Assembly (NCBI RefSeq): GCF_030063445.1
Contig: NZ_JASITD010000004.1
Location: 62,001 to 126,000, forward strand
Reading direction: 5' to 3'
Source: Hymenobacter sp. H14-R3
GTDB lineage: Bacteria; Bacteroidota; Bacteroidia; Cytophagales; Hymenobacteraceae
Length of the DNA stretch: 64,000 bases
Positions 1-9,491 of the stretch are shown in pieces. The notes below the pieces were generated by a model. It had not been told where the DNA came from, ran no database searches, and worked only from the letters and a program-made list of their open reading frames with translations. The stretch's first letter is position 1. Every line of letters begins with the position of its first letter. The translations under genes were made by a program, and so were the position numbers.

Positions 1-630
1 GGTGCGGATTTTAGTATTCAACGCTTCGTCGTTGGTCGTCACGGCCCCAGCGTCGCCCAGAGCCCCTAGGTTCTTGCCGGGGTAAAAGCTCGTGCCACTG
101 GCAGCGCCAAAGCTACCGGTGAGGCCACCCTCCCAGGCCGCGCCCTGCGCCTGGGCGTTGTCTTCCACCACCCACAGGCCATGTTTCTGTGCCACGGCCA
201 TTATCAGGCCCATCTCGCAGGCCTGCCCGTAGAGGTGGACTGGCATAATGCCCTTGGTGCGCGGCGTAATAGCCGCTTCAATCAGGGCCGGGTCGAGGTT
301 GTAGGTATGGAGATTGGGCTCGACGGGTACTGGCACGCCACCCACGTACGACACGGCCAGCCAAGTAGCAATATAAGTATTGCTGGGCACGATGACCTCG
401 TCGCCGGGCTGTACATTCAGGGCCAGCAGGGCCAAGTGCAGCGCATCCAGGCCATTGGCTACGCCAGTGGTATGCGCCACTTGGTTGAAGGCGCTGTATT
501 CGGATTCAAAAGTCTTAACTTGTTCCCCCAGTATATACCATTGCTTGTCATAAACATCAGCGATAACCGCCAATACTTCGGCGCGAATGGGGTCGTGCTG
601 GGGGGAAAAAGAGAGAAAAGGAACGTTCAT
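1..630 (-). CDS. DegT/DnrJ/EryC1 sugar aminotransferase, C-terminus beyond window
   Basis: The reading frame opens at the ATG at 630 and stays open to base 1, so 210 codons are visible and the gene continues off the left edge. The translation begins [20 protein letters not shown] and ends inside the PLP region [15 protein letters not shown]. The Lys of PGKNLG is the expected Schiff-base lysine of the DegT/DnrJ/EryC1/StrS family. These fold-type I enzymes put an amino group on keto-sugar nucleotides using glutamate. With the FdtA-like 3,4-ketoisomerase and the GNAT acetyltransferase further along the same strand, a role like FdtB/QdtB (dTDP-3-amino-3,6-dideoxyhexose synthesis) is likely. That assignment is inferred from context; the family call is firm. 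Confidence 0.9.
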   Translation of the reverse strand, partial: MNVPFLSFSPQHDPIRAEVLAVIADVYDKQWYILGEQVKTFESEYSAFNQVAHTTGVANGLDALHLALLALNVQPGDEVIVPSNTYIATWLAVSYVGGVPVPVEPNLHTYNLDPALIEAAITPRTKGIMPVHLYGQACEMGLIMAVAQKHGLWVVEDNAQAQGAAWEGGLTGSFGAASGTSFYPGKNLGALGDAGAVTTNDEALNTKIRT

Positions 631-793
631 TTAGTAACTACGGCGACTAAAGTGGAGGATGCAAAGATACGCACCACCCGTTGGCAACCGCATAATTGCA
701 ACTCTTCCGCTATCTCTGGTGGCTCCCCTACTTGCCCACACGCCTGAGACCAGCAGGCTGAATTGTTCAGAAGCTGATAAAGTTATTCAAGCG

Positions 794-825
794 TAGAACA
801 GGTGCTTTACAAGGAACCTGTTCTA
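794..825. repeat. 10-bp perfect inverted repeat before the IS remnant
   Basis: TAGAACAGGT at 794-803 is matched by ACCTGTTCTA at 816-825 around a 12-nt loop. It lies just before the decayed transposase and could be a subterminal part of that element or a terminator. I see no matching copy at the far side of the remnant, so the boundary of the element is not established. Confidence 0.55.
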
Positions 826-844
826 GGTTTCTGGGAGCAGATGG

Positions 845-1747
845 GTGTCATGCACGAAGACTCCCAAAGAAGTCGGAAATTTGGGGTGCGACCCACTCAA
901 ATTCCTTCCTTCGATGGAAGTCCTGCGCAAAGATATTATTCGTACCTGGATACTGCCCTACCTGAGCATCGGCACCCACAGGCCAGCTTGTCAAGCCGAC
1001 CTGCTGGGGGTGGTGAAACTCATTTTGTACAAGCTTAAAACTGGCTGCCAGTGGCGACAACTACCACTTAAACAGTTTTTTAACGAGAATTTTCTGAGTT
1101 GGGAGAGCATGTATTACCGCTTTAATGAATAGCGCAAGGACGGCTCGTGGAAGAAGCGCTGGGTAATGCAGCTGCAGCTGCATAAGGCGCGCCTGGATTT
1201 GTCAAGCATTCAACCCGATGGTAGCCATACCCGCACCCACAACAGGGGGGCGGCCATCGGCTACCAGGGGCGTAAAGCCGCCCGCACGACCAACCTGCTT
1301 TTATGGCCGGTAGGACGGGCCAGCCCCTGGCCTGCGCCAGTCCGCAGGCCGGCAACTACCATAACCTGTTTGCCATCGAAACCTCGTCCGGGGAGTTGTG
1401 CGCGCTGGTGGAAGCAGCCCAGATTTCGCTCGAAGGTTTCTTTCTTAATGCGGATAGCGGCTTTGATGCTCAAGCATTACGCGATGATTGCTTCCGCCGG
1501 GGCATTGAAGCCAACATCGCCTTGAATCCAAGCTCCCGCACCAGTGAAGCCGCTCAGGACACTTATACTGACTGACCCCGAACTCTACCCCGAACGCACG
1601 GCCATTGAGCGCACCAATGCCTGGCTCGACAGCTTCAAAACCCTACTCGTCCGCTACGAAACCACCGTGGATAACTGGCTCGCTTTCCATTTTCTGGCGT
1701 TTACCGTCCTGCTACTCCGGAAAATACCCTTAGAACCCGAACTTTAA
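845..1747 (+). pseudogene. Decayed IS5-family (IS1031/ISL2-like) transposase
   Basis: Three consecutive fragments make up one transposase. The N-terminal piece (likely ATG 914, or GTG 845) contains LKTGCQWRQLP and ends at an in-frame TAG at 1130-1132. The same frame resumes with DLSSIQPDGSHT and GYQGRK (DDE region), shifts frame near 1300, and continues with GNYHNLFAIE and NADSGFDAQA. It shifts again near 1566 into IERTNAWLDSFKTLLVRYET. These motifs are typical of the IS1031/ISL2 group of IS5. One stop and two frameshifts mean the element is dead. It lies between the sugar aminotransferase and the membrane-protein genes of the polysaccharide cluster. Confidence 0.85.
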
Positions 1748-2047
1748 ACAGGCTCAAGTAAAAGCTTCGCTGAAGAACCGCCGTAAGTATCAGCCGTACG
1801 GTGTTAACTGTATGGGCACCTATTCATCGCTGGCCGGCTCACCAAGATTACAAATAACTTATTACCTGCTGTTATACAACTATGCTATACATCAAGCGGC
1901 AAGATGGCAGCATCATTTCGGGCTTGGCACCGCTCATTTAAAACAAGCGCCGATACTCTGCGAATCTGATTAGATTGTCAATTCTTTATAACCAACAGGC
2001 TACCGATTCGCAACTTTTTCGGCAGGCCAGATGCGTAATAGCAGTTG
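1748..2047. other. Non-coding gap after IS remnant
   Basis: About 300 bp more AT-rich than the flanks. I see no gene, clear terminator or second transposase end here. It may contain the right end of the decayed IS element and the 3' untranslated region of the minus-strand membrane-protein gene. Confidence 0.5.
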
Positions 2048-3268
2048 CTAATAAACACCCACGAATAATGCATTAATCATGTAAGTGACGCCGCACAATA
2101 CCTCAATTATCAACAGTGTAAGGAGCACCATTTTTTTGCGCCGCTGGCTTATATTCACAGGTATCCACGACAAAGTAGCCAGGAGAATAATCCAGTGCAG
2201 CACATGGTTGGCGGCTATTACCTGCCAGATAAAGTTACCGTGCATTGCCCTTGGCCCGGTTTCGTACACAAACAGAAAGACGCCGAACCCAACAAGTAAG
2301 CTTAGAAGCCCGAGCCGATGGGCCGGCAGCCGGAGCCAATCAGGCCGCAGCCCGTAGGCTACTATCGGCACCAGAAAGGAGCTGACTGCGCAGCCTAGCA
2401 CGTGCCAACTGCTGTAGTCGGGCACAAAGGTGTGCCAGCCAGCTAGAAAAGCGAAACCTACGTGAGAAGCGCCGCCCAGCGTGTCCTGTGGGTGGTGGTT
2501 GGTCCACATCAACTGGCCCAGAATTACTAATAAAACGGGGACTATCGCCAGGGCTAACCGCATTATTTGCACTACCTGTAACCGGGATTGCAGCAGAAAC
2601 AGCACCGCATATGCCGGCACGAAGGCAAAGGCGTAACTCGGTTTGAAAATGGCTCCTGTAGCCAACACCAGTGCCAGATACAAGTCTTTACACCAGTTTA
2701 CCGCGCCGCCCGCTGCCAAGCACTGCGTGCCCAACACAACCGCGGCGATGCTGAACGGCATAGCGGTAATGATGGTCGAATTATGGTAAACATTGGGGGG
2801 CAGGAGCCCGACATACCAGCTAGCCGTGCTGACTGGCAACGGAAACAGCAGGCACGAGCCTAGAGCCGCCACCAACGCCATACCCTTTACGTTTGCAGTT
2901 GTGCTGATGCGCTGAATTAATTCTCCCTGCTGCAATAGCCCAATTCCTCCATACGCGGAAACGCCCACCAACCCGCCCCAGGCCATTGCTACCACAATGA
3001 TGGCAATGATTAGCAGCCGCCCAGGATTACAGGTAAATCCACTGAGCAGGTGAACTACTTCGTAGAAACCGGCATTTGCCGGCACTGAGCCCTGCCCCAG
3101 GCAGACGTTATACAGCATGGAGACGTGGAGCTGAATATCCGTAATTCTATGCAGCACGCCGATGAGCAGCATATAGTACCCCATCGTGATAACAACCGTT
3201 AGTACTGACAGCAGAATGGCATTCCGTCGGAAACTGCTGGTCTTTTTCTGGTTCAGTACTTCTCCCAT
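2048..3268 (-). CDS. Polytopic membrane protein of polysaccharide cluster
   Basis: A 406-residue protein made almost entirely of hydrophobic helices, about ten. The loop VYHNSTIITAMPFSI resembles the W/Y-HN-P/S-T segment found in uncharacterised membrane proteins of bacterial surface-glycan loci, some of which resemble Wzy polymerases or GT-C transferases. No catalytic motif can be assigned with confidence. It lies between two other minus-strand genes of the cluster, downstream of the larger membrane protein. A role in glycan polymerisation or lipid-linked sugar transfer is plausible but inferred. Confidence 0.7.
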   Translation of the reverse strand: MGEVLNQKKTSSFRRNAILLSVLTVVITMGYYMLLIGVLHRITDIQLHVSMLYNVCLGQGSVPANAGFYEVVHLLSGFTCNPGRLLIIAIIVVAMAWGGLVGVSAYGGIGLLQQGELIQRISTTANVKGMALVAALGSCLLFPLPVSTASWYVGLLPPNVYHNSTIITAMPFSIAAVVLGTQCLAAGGAVNWCKDLYLALVLATGAIFKPSYAFAFVPAYAVLFLLQSRLQVVQIMRLALAIVPVLLVILGQLMWTNHHPQDTLGGASHVGFAFLAGWHTFVPDYSSWHVLGCAVSSFLVPIVAYGLRPDWLRLPAHRLGLLSLLVGFGVFLFVYETGPRAMHGNFIWQVIAANHVLHWIILLATLSWIPVNISQRRKKMVLLTLLIIEVLCGVTYMINALFVGVY

Positions 3269-3432
3269 GCGCAGCGATGTTGCGTAAGCAGTTAGGCCTA
3301 CTAATTTCAGTAAAAGTAACCGTTGCTGCTACAACGTGGCTAACAACGCGCAGGCTATTTGGCCGCTTGTGGCTATCATGGAGCCATCTGGAAATCATTG
3401 CAACCATGGGCTGCCACTTCTTACACAGCAGG

Positions 3433-5424
3433 TTACTGCTTGAGAATGTATACTTTTTCTCCCGACCGGGGGTCCATAATTTCCCTTGCTACTAAAGGAC
3501 GCAATATTTCGGGCAGCGTCGCTTTTGCCGACGCGCAAATAAAGGCTAACTCGTACTGTTTCACGAATTGGTACTGCAGGCTATCGGTGGGCATATGCCG
3601 TGAGGGCACCATTAGGCGCGCGTACCGGTACAAACTAGCACTATGCAAACGCTGCCGGGCCTGCACAGAATCGAGGCGGTAGCGCGGGTCAGTCGTCAGA
3701 CTGTCAACGGCGAAGATGGAGAGGCTCATCAGGTCATACCGATTACTCAGGCCGGCCAGATAAGTACCGGCCGAGTACGTATCCTCCGAAAGCATATAGG
3801 TGTTATCATAGTCTTTATCCCCGAACAGAAAGCCGCCGCGCACTTCCCTATCGGGCAGGGCCGCCTGCACTTGGCTTAGAAAGGCAGCTGAGTAAACTGT
3901 CGCGGTTTGCTTCTGGAATTTATCCTGAAGCAACGGGTAGCAGTTGACAACAGCTGCCCCCGCTAGCAACGTTAGCGCAGCCAGCCGCCTCCAGGTATTT
4001 ACCCCCCCAAATGCCGCTCCTAGTACCACGGCCAGCAGCGTGGGCACCAAGGCTCCCATTACATTGCCAGAAAACTGAAAGCCATCAATGAAATGCGTCG
4101 CCAACGTCCGGCCAGCCGCTGCCAGAACGGCGCAGGCTCCGGCCCATACCAGCACCGGAAGCAATTCTTTTCGTTGGCTCAGCCAAGCGCAACGGGTGGT
4201 TACGACGACGCAAGCCGCTAGTAATAATCCAAAGAACAATCCATACAGTATCAGCGACCCAATGAATATATTAAGCAGGGTCCGCGCCTCCACCAGCTTT
4301 GGCACCAGTTCATCTATTAGTTGCAGCCCCGGCTCGCGTAGTTGAAAGGAGGCTGGTTGCACGACGTAAAAAACGCCGAAATAGCCAATGGTTAGGAACA
4401 TAGGCAGCAGTAAGCGAGTTACTTGCGAATATGTAGCGCGGCGGCTTAACCACAGGTACCCGCCCAGCACTACGGTGCTGCCACCAATAGCCGGCCCAGT
4501 CGACACGTACACCAACGGAATACACGCTAGTACGAGCCCCGCTAAGTCGTAGCGGCGGCGCACTAAAAGCAGCACGCCCAAGGCAATAAAAACGGCGATG
4601 GCAGCCAATTTCGGCTCAAGTAGAACCTGGCTACCAGCCAATAAGCTGCCATTTTTCGTGAAATCGTAGTGTAGGAAGGCGGGCCATTTAACGCCGCCGC
4701 TTAACAGCAACAGCACGGTTAGCGGCCAGGCCCAGGTCGCCTTATGCCCAAAGTGTGCCACCAAGGCCCGCAGGCCTAGCGCCACTATCGTTAGCAGAAT
4801 AGTATATGTGCTCAGGCAAAGGCCCCACATCGCCGACAAACCTGTGCATCGAACAAGTAAAGCATTCAGCCACAGTTCATAATAGTGATAGGGTTGCGCA
4901 CCAATGAACTGCGGAAACACCGATTCGAGCACTGTGCTTTCGATGCCAGTTTTATTCAGGGCCAAGCTGACGCGGGCGTAAAAAACGTAATCTTGAAACG
5001 GGGTGGCCAGGAAAGTCGACTCAGAATCATAAAACAGCCAGAACCGGAACACATAGAGCACCACCGCTATAACCATCGCGTAACCTAGCGCGTGTGGTAA
5101 CCACAGCCCTTCCTTCACAACTGAACCCCGTTGCTTCCAGATTAGCCAACCCATCAACAAAGGCACGGGTAGCATTACAGTGTGGCCTCCCGTCTGCACG
5201 GCTGCGTACGTCCCCACCCATAGGCTCAAGCCCGTTACCATTGCCAAAAACACCCCAAAATAGGGCTCCGTCGCTTCCGCTGACTGGCCCAGCAGCAAAC
5301 GGCCGGTAACGTAAGCAATGGTCAAGCCCCCAATTGTCAGCAGCAGATATGGGAAAAACAAACTCATAAGTAACGCAGATAACAGACGAAGCGTGGAGCC
5401 ATTCGAGGCCTCGCACAACATCAT
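3433..5424 (-). CDS. Large polytopic membrane protein, GT-C-like
   Basis: A 663-residue protein with roughly a dozen transmembrane helices and a soluble C-terminal part of about 120 residues. Around residues 140-190 it has an extracytoplasmic-type loop (DSESTFLATPFQDYVFYARV and PYHYYELWLNALL), like the first loop of GT-C glycosyltransferases where catalytic acidic residues lie. I do not recognise a named family. The start is uncertain: the ATG pair at 5424/5421 gives a polar leader, while an internal ATG at MSLFFPYLL gives a more normal membrane N-terminus. Both initiation regions lack a clear ribosome-binding site. It sits in the surface-polysaccharide cluster. Confidence 0.7.
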   Translation of the reverse strand: MMLCEASNGSTLRLLSALLMSLFFPYLLLTIGGLTIAYVTGRLLLGQSAEATEPYFGVFLAMVTGLSLWVGTYAAVQTGGHTVMLPVPLLMGWLIWKQRGSVVKEGLWLPHALGYAMVIAVVLYVFRFWLFYDSESTFLATPFQDYVFYARVSLALNKTGIESTVLESVFPQFIGAQPYHYYELWLNALLVRCTGLSAMWGLCLSTYTILLTIVALGLRALVAHFGHKATWAWPLTVLLLLSGGVKWPAFLHYDFTKNGSLLAGSQVLLEPKLAAIAVFIALGVLLLVRRRYDLAGLVLACIPLVYVSTGPAIGGSTVVLGGYLWLSRRATYSQVTRLLLPMFLTIGYFGVFYVVQPASFQLREPGLQLIDELVPKLVEARTLLNIFIGSLILYGLFFGLLLAACVVVTTRCAWLSQRKELLPVLVWAGACAVLAAAGRTLATHFIDGFQFSGNVMGALVPTLLAVVLGAAFGGVNTWRRLAALTLLAGAAVVNCYPLLQDKFQKQTATVYSAAFLSQVQAALPDREVRGGFLFGDKDYDNTYMLSEDTYSAGTYLAGLSNRYDLMSLSIFAVDSLTTDPRYRLDSVQARQRLHSASLYRYARLMVPSRHMPTDSLQYQFVKQYELAFICASAKATLPEILRPLVAREIMDPRSGEKVYILKQ

Positions 5425-5627
5425 TTGGTGCGAATGGCTTGCGAAGATTGTGGAAGCGTGAGGCTGCTTGCGCTAATCCCGGCCGTATTTTCGAGATGGG
5501 TTTTCGATGTAGTAATCTATTTTATTTCTATTGAACCCGGAAGCGATGCTCCAGATAGTGGGCTGGCTCCAAGCGAAGCGACCGCAAATCTGTTTTTGAT
5601 TCCGTTATCAGCCGCGTTGCGGCTTTG

Positions 5628-6578
5628 CTATCCAAGCAACTCCCGTCCGATCTCATTCATCTGCTTCACTACGTATAGGGGCCGGTGCCGAGCCGCGTCC
5701 ATGCCGCGCCACACGTATTCTCCAATTACGCCTAAGGCAATCATCTGGAAAGCGGCAACGAAAAGCACCACTACCATCAGGGTCGTCCAGCCTTCGGGCT
5801 CGCCACTGCCAAACAACCGCAGGCCGATGAGGTATAGCCCATACAGCATGGCCACGCCCCCCAGCCCTAGCCCCAGCACCGAAATGGCCCGGATAGGAAA
5901 GTAGGAGAACGAGAGCAGCGAATCGATAAGCAGCTTGATTTTCTTTTGTAGCGTCCAACGCGACTTGCCGATTTCCCGCTTGCGGCGCACGTACGGGATG
6001 TTCACGTAGTCGTAGCCCAGCCATACCATCAGGTAGAACAGGTTGCTGTTGCGCTCCTGCATTCGTACCACGTCGTCGCACACCTGGCGGTCGAAAAACA
6101 CGAAATCGAAACCGCCATCGGGGATATTTTTTAGGGCCAGGTGCTTCATCAGCCAGTGAAACGTTTTGGCGAATACCTGGCTGAAGCCGGTTTCCTCGCG
6201 GTCCTGCCGGTTACCGATAACTAGCTTGAAGCCCTTTTTCCAATAGTCGTACATCTGCACCATCAGTTCCGGCGGGTCCTGCATATCGGCCGTGATAATG
6301 GCCATGCAGTCGCCAGTGGCATGGGCCATGCCGGCCACAATGGCGTTGTACGAGCCCACATTGGCCACCAACTCCACCACCCGCACCCGGTCGGGATACT
6401 GGGCCTGGGCGCGGCGCAGCGCAGCTACCGTATCATCACCCGAGCCATCGTCCACAAAAATGTACTCAAATTCAACCTCCGGCGGGAAATTCACCTCGTT
6501 CCCAATCAGCCCCGGTATCGTAACAGGAATATTGTCTTCGTTATAGTAGCAGGGAACGATGACGGATAGCTTGGGCAT
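5628..6578 (-). CDS. GT2 glycosyltransferase, GtrB/ArnC-like
   Basis: A 316-residue protein starting MPKLSVIVPCYYNEDNIP, a typical GT-A fold N-terminus. VDDGSGDDT and TADMQDPPELM supply the nucleotide and metal-binding acidic residues of the dolichyl-phosphate-mannose-synthase-like branch. Two C-terminal hydrophobic helices (about residues 228-255 and 262-288) anchor it in the membrane. Such enzymes move a sugar from a nucleotide donor to undecaprenyl phosphate for periplasmic transfer, which fits the neighbouring GT-C-like membrane proteins. The length is normal for the family. The donor sugar cannot be read from the sequence. Confidence 0.9.
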   Translation of the reverse strand: MPKLSVIVPCYYNEDNIPVTIPGLIGNEVNFPPEVEFEYIFVDDGSGDDTVAALRRAQAQYPDRVRVVELVANVGSYNAIVAGMAHATGDCMAIITADMQDPPELMVQMYDYWKKGFKLVIGNRQDREETGFSQVFAKTFHWLMKHLALKNIPDGGFDFVFFDRQVCDDVVRMQERNSNLFYLMVWLGYDYVNIPYVRRKREIGKSRWTLQKKIKLLIDSLLSFSYFPIRAISVLGLGLGGVAMLYGLYLIGLRLFGSGEPEGWTTLMVVVLFVAAFQMIALGVIGEYVWRGMDAARHRPLYVVKQMNEIGRELLG

Positions 6579-6637
6579 AGATTAATAGTGCAACTACTTG
6601 CGCAGTATTGCTGCGCGCTGACAAAGGTAAAGTTTAA

Positions 6638-7597
6638 TTAGCCGCTACAGGCCAGTACGTGGGTAGTGCTACCCAGTCGGAACCCTAGCTTCTCGCAGGT
6701 GCGAAATACGGCGCGGTTAGTGGCCTGCGTGGTCATCAGCACATAGGGTCGCTGTTTTTCAGCGGCTCGGCGCACAGTCTCAGCTACCAATTTCAGGTGC
6801 CAGCCCCGGTTTTGCGGCCCCACGGCCGTAAGCAATACCCGCGATGAACCGCTACCCGGCACCCCGGCCTCGGCCACCGCATCGCCAATGGCTAGGAATG
6901 AGTCGATAGGCAGGCCGGGCTCATTGGGCACCAGCACGGCATCGGCGTAGCTGCCTTCCGCGGCGGCTTCCGCGTAGCGAGCCAGCATAGCATCGGCCCG
7001 CGCGTCGCCGAACCATGGGTCGGCGTGGAAGCGGTCGAATACGTTGCGGGCGGCCGCCGAAATCCGGCCAATGTGCGCGGCTTCGTCGGGCCGGGCCAGG
7101 CGCACTAAAGCGGGCGGCGGCAGGGTAGCACTGGCCACTGAGCAATAGAAGTTCAGTCGGGTTTCCACCAGTCGCCAGCCACCGCCGGTCAGGGCTTGTA
7201 GCAAGGCCGTATCCTCGGCCGGTACCACACCAAAAGCATAGTATGGGCCTCGTCGGCCTAGTTCGGCCCGCAGGGCAGCGGCCGCCTGGGCCAGGTCGGC
7301 CGGGCTGATTTCCGCCCCGAATAGCCCCGTAAACAGGCGGTAGGTATCGGTACCAAAAAAGGCCGAATCCCAGGCCAGGTGCTGCACCAGCCACCGCCCA
7401 GCGGCATCCGGCATGGCCAGCACTTCCTCCCCGGCCAGGCTACCGAAGCGAGCGGCGGCCCCGGTGCCGTACTGCTCCTGTTGAGGGGCAAGCGGTAGCT
7501 CACGCAAAAAATGCGTGGGCGAATGCAGGACCAGCTTGTCGGCCCGCCCGGCAATCAGGCCGCTATCGGCCGCCGGCCCAATTACCGCGCCTGCCAT
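6638..7597 (-). CDS. GNAT acetyltransferase, WecD-like
   Basis: A 319-residue protein. The phrase LAWDSAFFGTDTYRL (about residue 72) is the hallmark N-terminal segment of WecD/RffC-type sugar-nucleotide N-acetyltransferases. The C-terminal half has the GNAT fold, with VGPQNRGWHLKLV as the acetyl-CoA loop and CEKLGFR as the closing strand. Its ATG overlaps the 3' end of the ketoisomerase gene by 16 bp, which suggests translational coupling. With the ketoisomerase and aminotransferase, the likely reaction is N-acetylation of a dTDP-3-amino-dideoxyhexose. The family is clear; the substrate is inferred. Classical Fdt/Qdt pathways often use a hexapeptide-repeat acetyltransferase instead, so this would be an alternative solution. 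Confidence 0.85.
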   Translation of the reverse strand: MAGAVIGPAADSGLIAGRADKLVLHSPTHFLRELPLAPQQEQYGTGAAARFGSLAGEEVLAMPDAAGRWLVQHLAWDSAFFGTDTYRLFTGLFGAEISPADLAQAAAALRAELGRRGPYYAFGVVPAEDTALLQALTGGGWRLVETRLNFYCSVASATLPPPALVRLARPDEAAHIGRISAAARNVFDRFHADPWFGDARADAMLARYAEAAAEGSYADAVLVPNEPGLPIDSFLAIGDAVAEAGVPGSGSSRVLLTAVGPQNRGWHLKLVAETVRRAAEKQRPYVLMTTQATNRAVFRTCEKLGFRLGSTTHVLACSG

Positions 7598-7998
7598 ACC
7601 CGTTTGAATTCGTCATACTCCCGGATATAATCGGCTTCCTGGTACGGTACCGATGCCAGCACCAATTGCACGGCCGAGTGTGAATACTGCATAGTGTGCC
7701 AGGCATGCGGTGGCACGTACAGGCCAACGTTCGGGTCCTCCAGCCGGAACAGTTCAATGCAACCGTCGGCTAGTTCAGTCGTGACAATGATGCGGCCGGC
7801 GGCGGCCACGAGCACCTGCTCCGTCACGTGGTGGGCGTGGCGGCCGCGCACGATGCTCTCAGGAGTGTAATAGGTCCAGAAAATACGCTGCACCTCAAAG
7901 GGCAATAATTTCTGTTGCTCCGTGACGGAAATGTAGCCGATGCTGGGGTCACCCAGCTTGGGAAAGCTAATGAGGTGCGGGTCGGCAAATTCAGCCAT
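7582..7998 (-). CDS. WxcM/FdtA-like dTDP-sugar 3,4-ketoisomerase
   Basis: 138 residues from the ATG at 7998. The frame is open to 8100, but the longer start would run into a palindromic repeat, and family members begin near DPHLISFPKLGDPSIGYIS. The protein is a single cupin domain with RGRHAHHVTEQVLV, the RGxHAH motif that binds the sugar-nucleotide, and LYVPPHAWHTMQ. FdtA-type enzymes convert dTDP-4-keto-6-deoxyglucose to the 3-keto isomer, the substrate for the aminotransferase at the left edge. It is the first gene of the minus-strand cluster and overlaps the acetyltransferase gene. Confidence 0.9.
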   Translation of the reverse strand: MAEFADPHLISFPKLGDPSIGYISVTEQQKLLPFEVQRIFWTYYTPESIVRGRHAHHVTEQVLVAAAGRIIVTTELADGCIELFRLEDPNVGLYVPPHAWHTMQYSHSAVQLVLASVPYQEADYIREYDEFKRVWQAR

Positions 7999-8089
7999 AA
8001 AATCAACAGAAACAGCCTCAGGCTTGAATTGCCCTGGTTCAGCAAAGATATACCCGTCACGAAATGAAATAAGAAAAGGACACGGAGAT

Positions 8090-8192
8090 AGAGATGCCAC
8101 ACTTGGCGTCTCGTCGTTGCTGATGTTGTATGACCGGGTAGTAATTCCCCAGTTCGACCGTCCAACGCCGAGACACCAGGTGTGGCGTCTCT
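8090..8192. repeat. Imperfect 30-bp inverted repeat
   Basis: Arms at 8090-8119 and 8163-8192 match at 26 of 30 positions when one is reverse-complemented; each contains a GCCACAC...GTCTCG core. The hairpin is upstream of the ketoisomerase start. It looks like one of the mobile or REP-type palindromes common in this window rather than a terminator, because no T-tract follows. Confidence 0.7.
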
Positions 8193-8231
8193 ACCTCGTT
8201 CTCGCAACTCCATTCGTGATAAGGACAGCGC

Positions 8232-8370
8232 CTAGAGCGGTTTTCAGGTCAGTGTACGTTTTACTGCTTAGTTAAAAGTTAAAAGTGGAGAGTTAAAATG
8301 CAGACTTACTTACTTTTAAGTCTTCACTTTTAACTTTTAACTAAGTACATAGACCCGAAAACCGCTCTAG
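8232..8370. repeat. MITE-like long hairpin, 139 bp
   Basis: Nested inverted repeats make almost the whole segment self-complementary. The outer arms are CTAGAGCGGTTTTC (8232-8245) and GAAAACCGCTCTAG (8357-8370). The inner arms of 21 bp (8267-8287 and 8325-8345) are perfect, and a further 15 bp inward pair with two mismatches. No coding capacity is visible. The rest of the gap to 8628 shows nothing I can name. The outer CTAGAGCG resembles the outer bases of the intact IS5-type element at 21351, but only over these few bases. Confidence 0.75.
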
Positions 8371-8628
8371 TAGGGAGTAGACCACATTCCAGGTCCAAGC
8401 ATTCGGTCAGTGTGCCGGCCAAAACCCGCCCACCGGCCTTGTGAGCCATCACAGTATTCTCCACCTGGCGGCATACCATTCGGCCACTTTGCCCCTTTCC
8501 CCAGCAAATAGCACATTTCTCCCATACCTCTTTCCACCTAAGGCCGTAGCGTACATAGGTTCCGCATAGGCTGGTTATAGGCTTCTTGGTTATATAACCT
8601 CCCTCTTATGGTCTTTGCAGATTTAGCA

Positions 8629-9201
8629 TTATTCCAGCATAATGGCCAGTTCCGCCGTTTTGCCCGGACGGTCCCAGGCGATAGCCTGCACCTGCCAGGC
8701 GGCAGCTTCCGGGTGCGTTGCCCTGGTTGCGCAGGTCCACCAGTCGCCCGCTTCGTGGGTGGCCTCCCCGTGCTCCAGCACCTGCCCGGCCTTGTCCAGT
8801 ACTCGTACTTGCACCGCTACCACCCCGCAGGGCTTGTGCGCCCGCACGCGCAGAACCGCCCCGGCCTGCCCCCGGTACCCGTCGGCCTCCACCACCAATA
8901 GCTGTGGCGGTTTGGAAAAGTCCGACAGGGCCATGCTGTACACGCTGCCAAAGCGGGCCGGCTGCACGTAGGGTTGGTAGTAAGCCCGTCCCTCTGCACT
9001 GCCCTGCTGCTCACGCCCGTACGCCGCGGCCGCTTTAAAGTCGGTCTGGTGCTGCTGTTGCGCTGCGGAAGGAGGACCCTTTTTGCCCGCCGCCTGTTGG
9101 GCGTAGGTGACGCCATCGGCACTCATCCTGAACACCAAGTTCCCGATGCGCCCGCTGATGCCCGCAATGCCCGAGCCCTCCACCATTTTAACTCTTGCCA
9201 T
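8629..9201 (-). CDS. Hypothetical protein with GxSGRIGNLVFR N-terminus
   Basis: 190 residues from the ATG at 9201; an upstream in-frame ATG at 9237 would add 12 residues. The N-terminus reads MARVKMVEGSGIAGISGRIG followed by NLVFR and a DGVTYAQQ stretch. This is a pattern I associate with uncharacterised Bacteroidota proteins that begin G-SGK-GN-V. The C-terminal half (from about residue 95) alternates beta-rich segments like an immunoglobulin or fibronectin fold. There is no signal peptide and no recognised catalytic motif. It stands alone between the palindromes and the UDP-sugar genes. Function unknown. Confidence 0.65.
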   Translation of the reverse strand: MARVKMVEGSGIAGISGRIGNLVFRMSADGVTYAQQAAGKKGPPSAAQQQHQTDFKAAAAYGREQQGSAEGRAYYQPYVQPARFGSVYSMALSDFSKPPQLLVVEADGYRGQAGAVLRVRAHKPCGVVAVQVRVLDKAGQVLEHGEATHEAGDWWTCATRATHPEAAAWQVQAIAWDRPGKTAELAIMLE

Positions 9202-9335
9202 ACCGCTGGTTTTTCGCAGGCCCAAATGCTTTGCCAACCACTGTCGAGTCGCCCATTACCCCCGCTAAATTACGGGGTAATAGTCGCCCCAATGGTAGCC
9301 TGCACAAATTAATACGCTCCATACGAAGTGAATAC

Positions 9336-9383
9336 AAAAAGCCGGGCCACTAGCAGCAACTATCAATTGCTACCAGTGGCCCG
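9336..9383 (-). terminator. Terminator of the UDP-sugar gene block
   Basis: Arms 9343-9359 and 9367-9383 pair with two mismatches around a short AT-rich loop. Read on the minus strand, the stem is followed by GCTTTTTG. It lies about 110 bp downstream of the UDP-xylose synthase stop. Confidence 0.7.
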
Positions 9384-9491
9384 ATTTGTTACCCGATAAA
9401 AGAATTTGATGTGCTCCCAAGAAGCAAACCAAACGCAATCAGGCATTATTCTACCCGTTAACCTTTATCAATCAAAACATAAGCTAACCAC

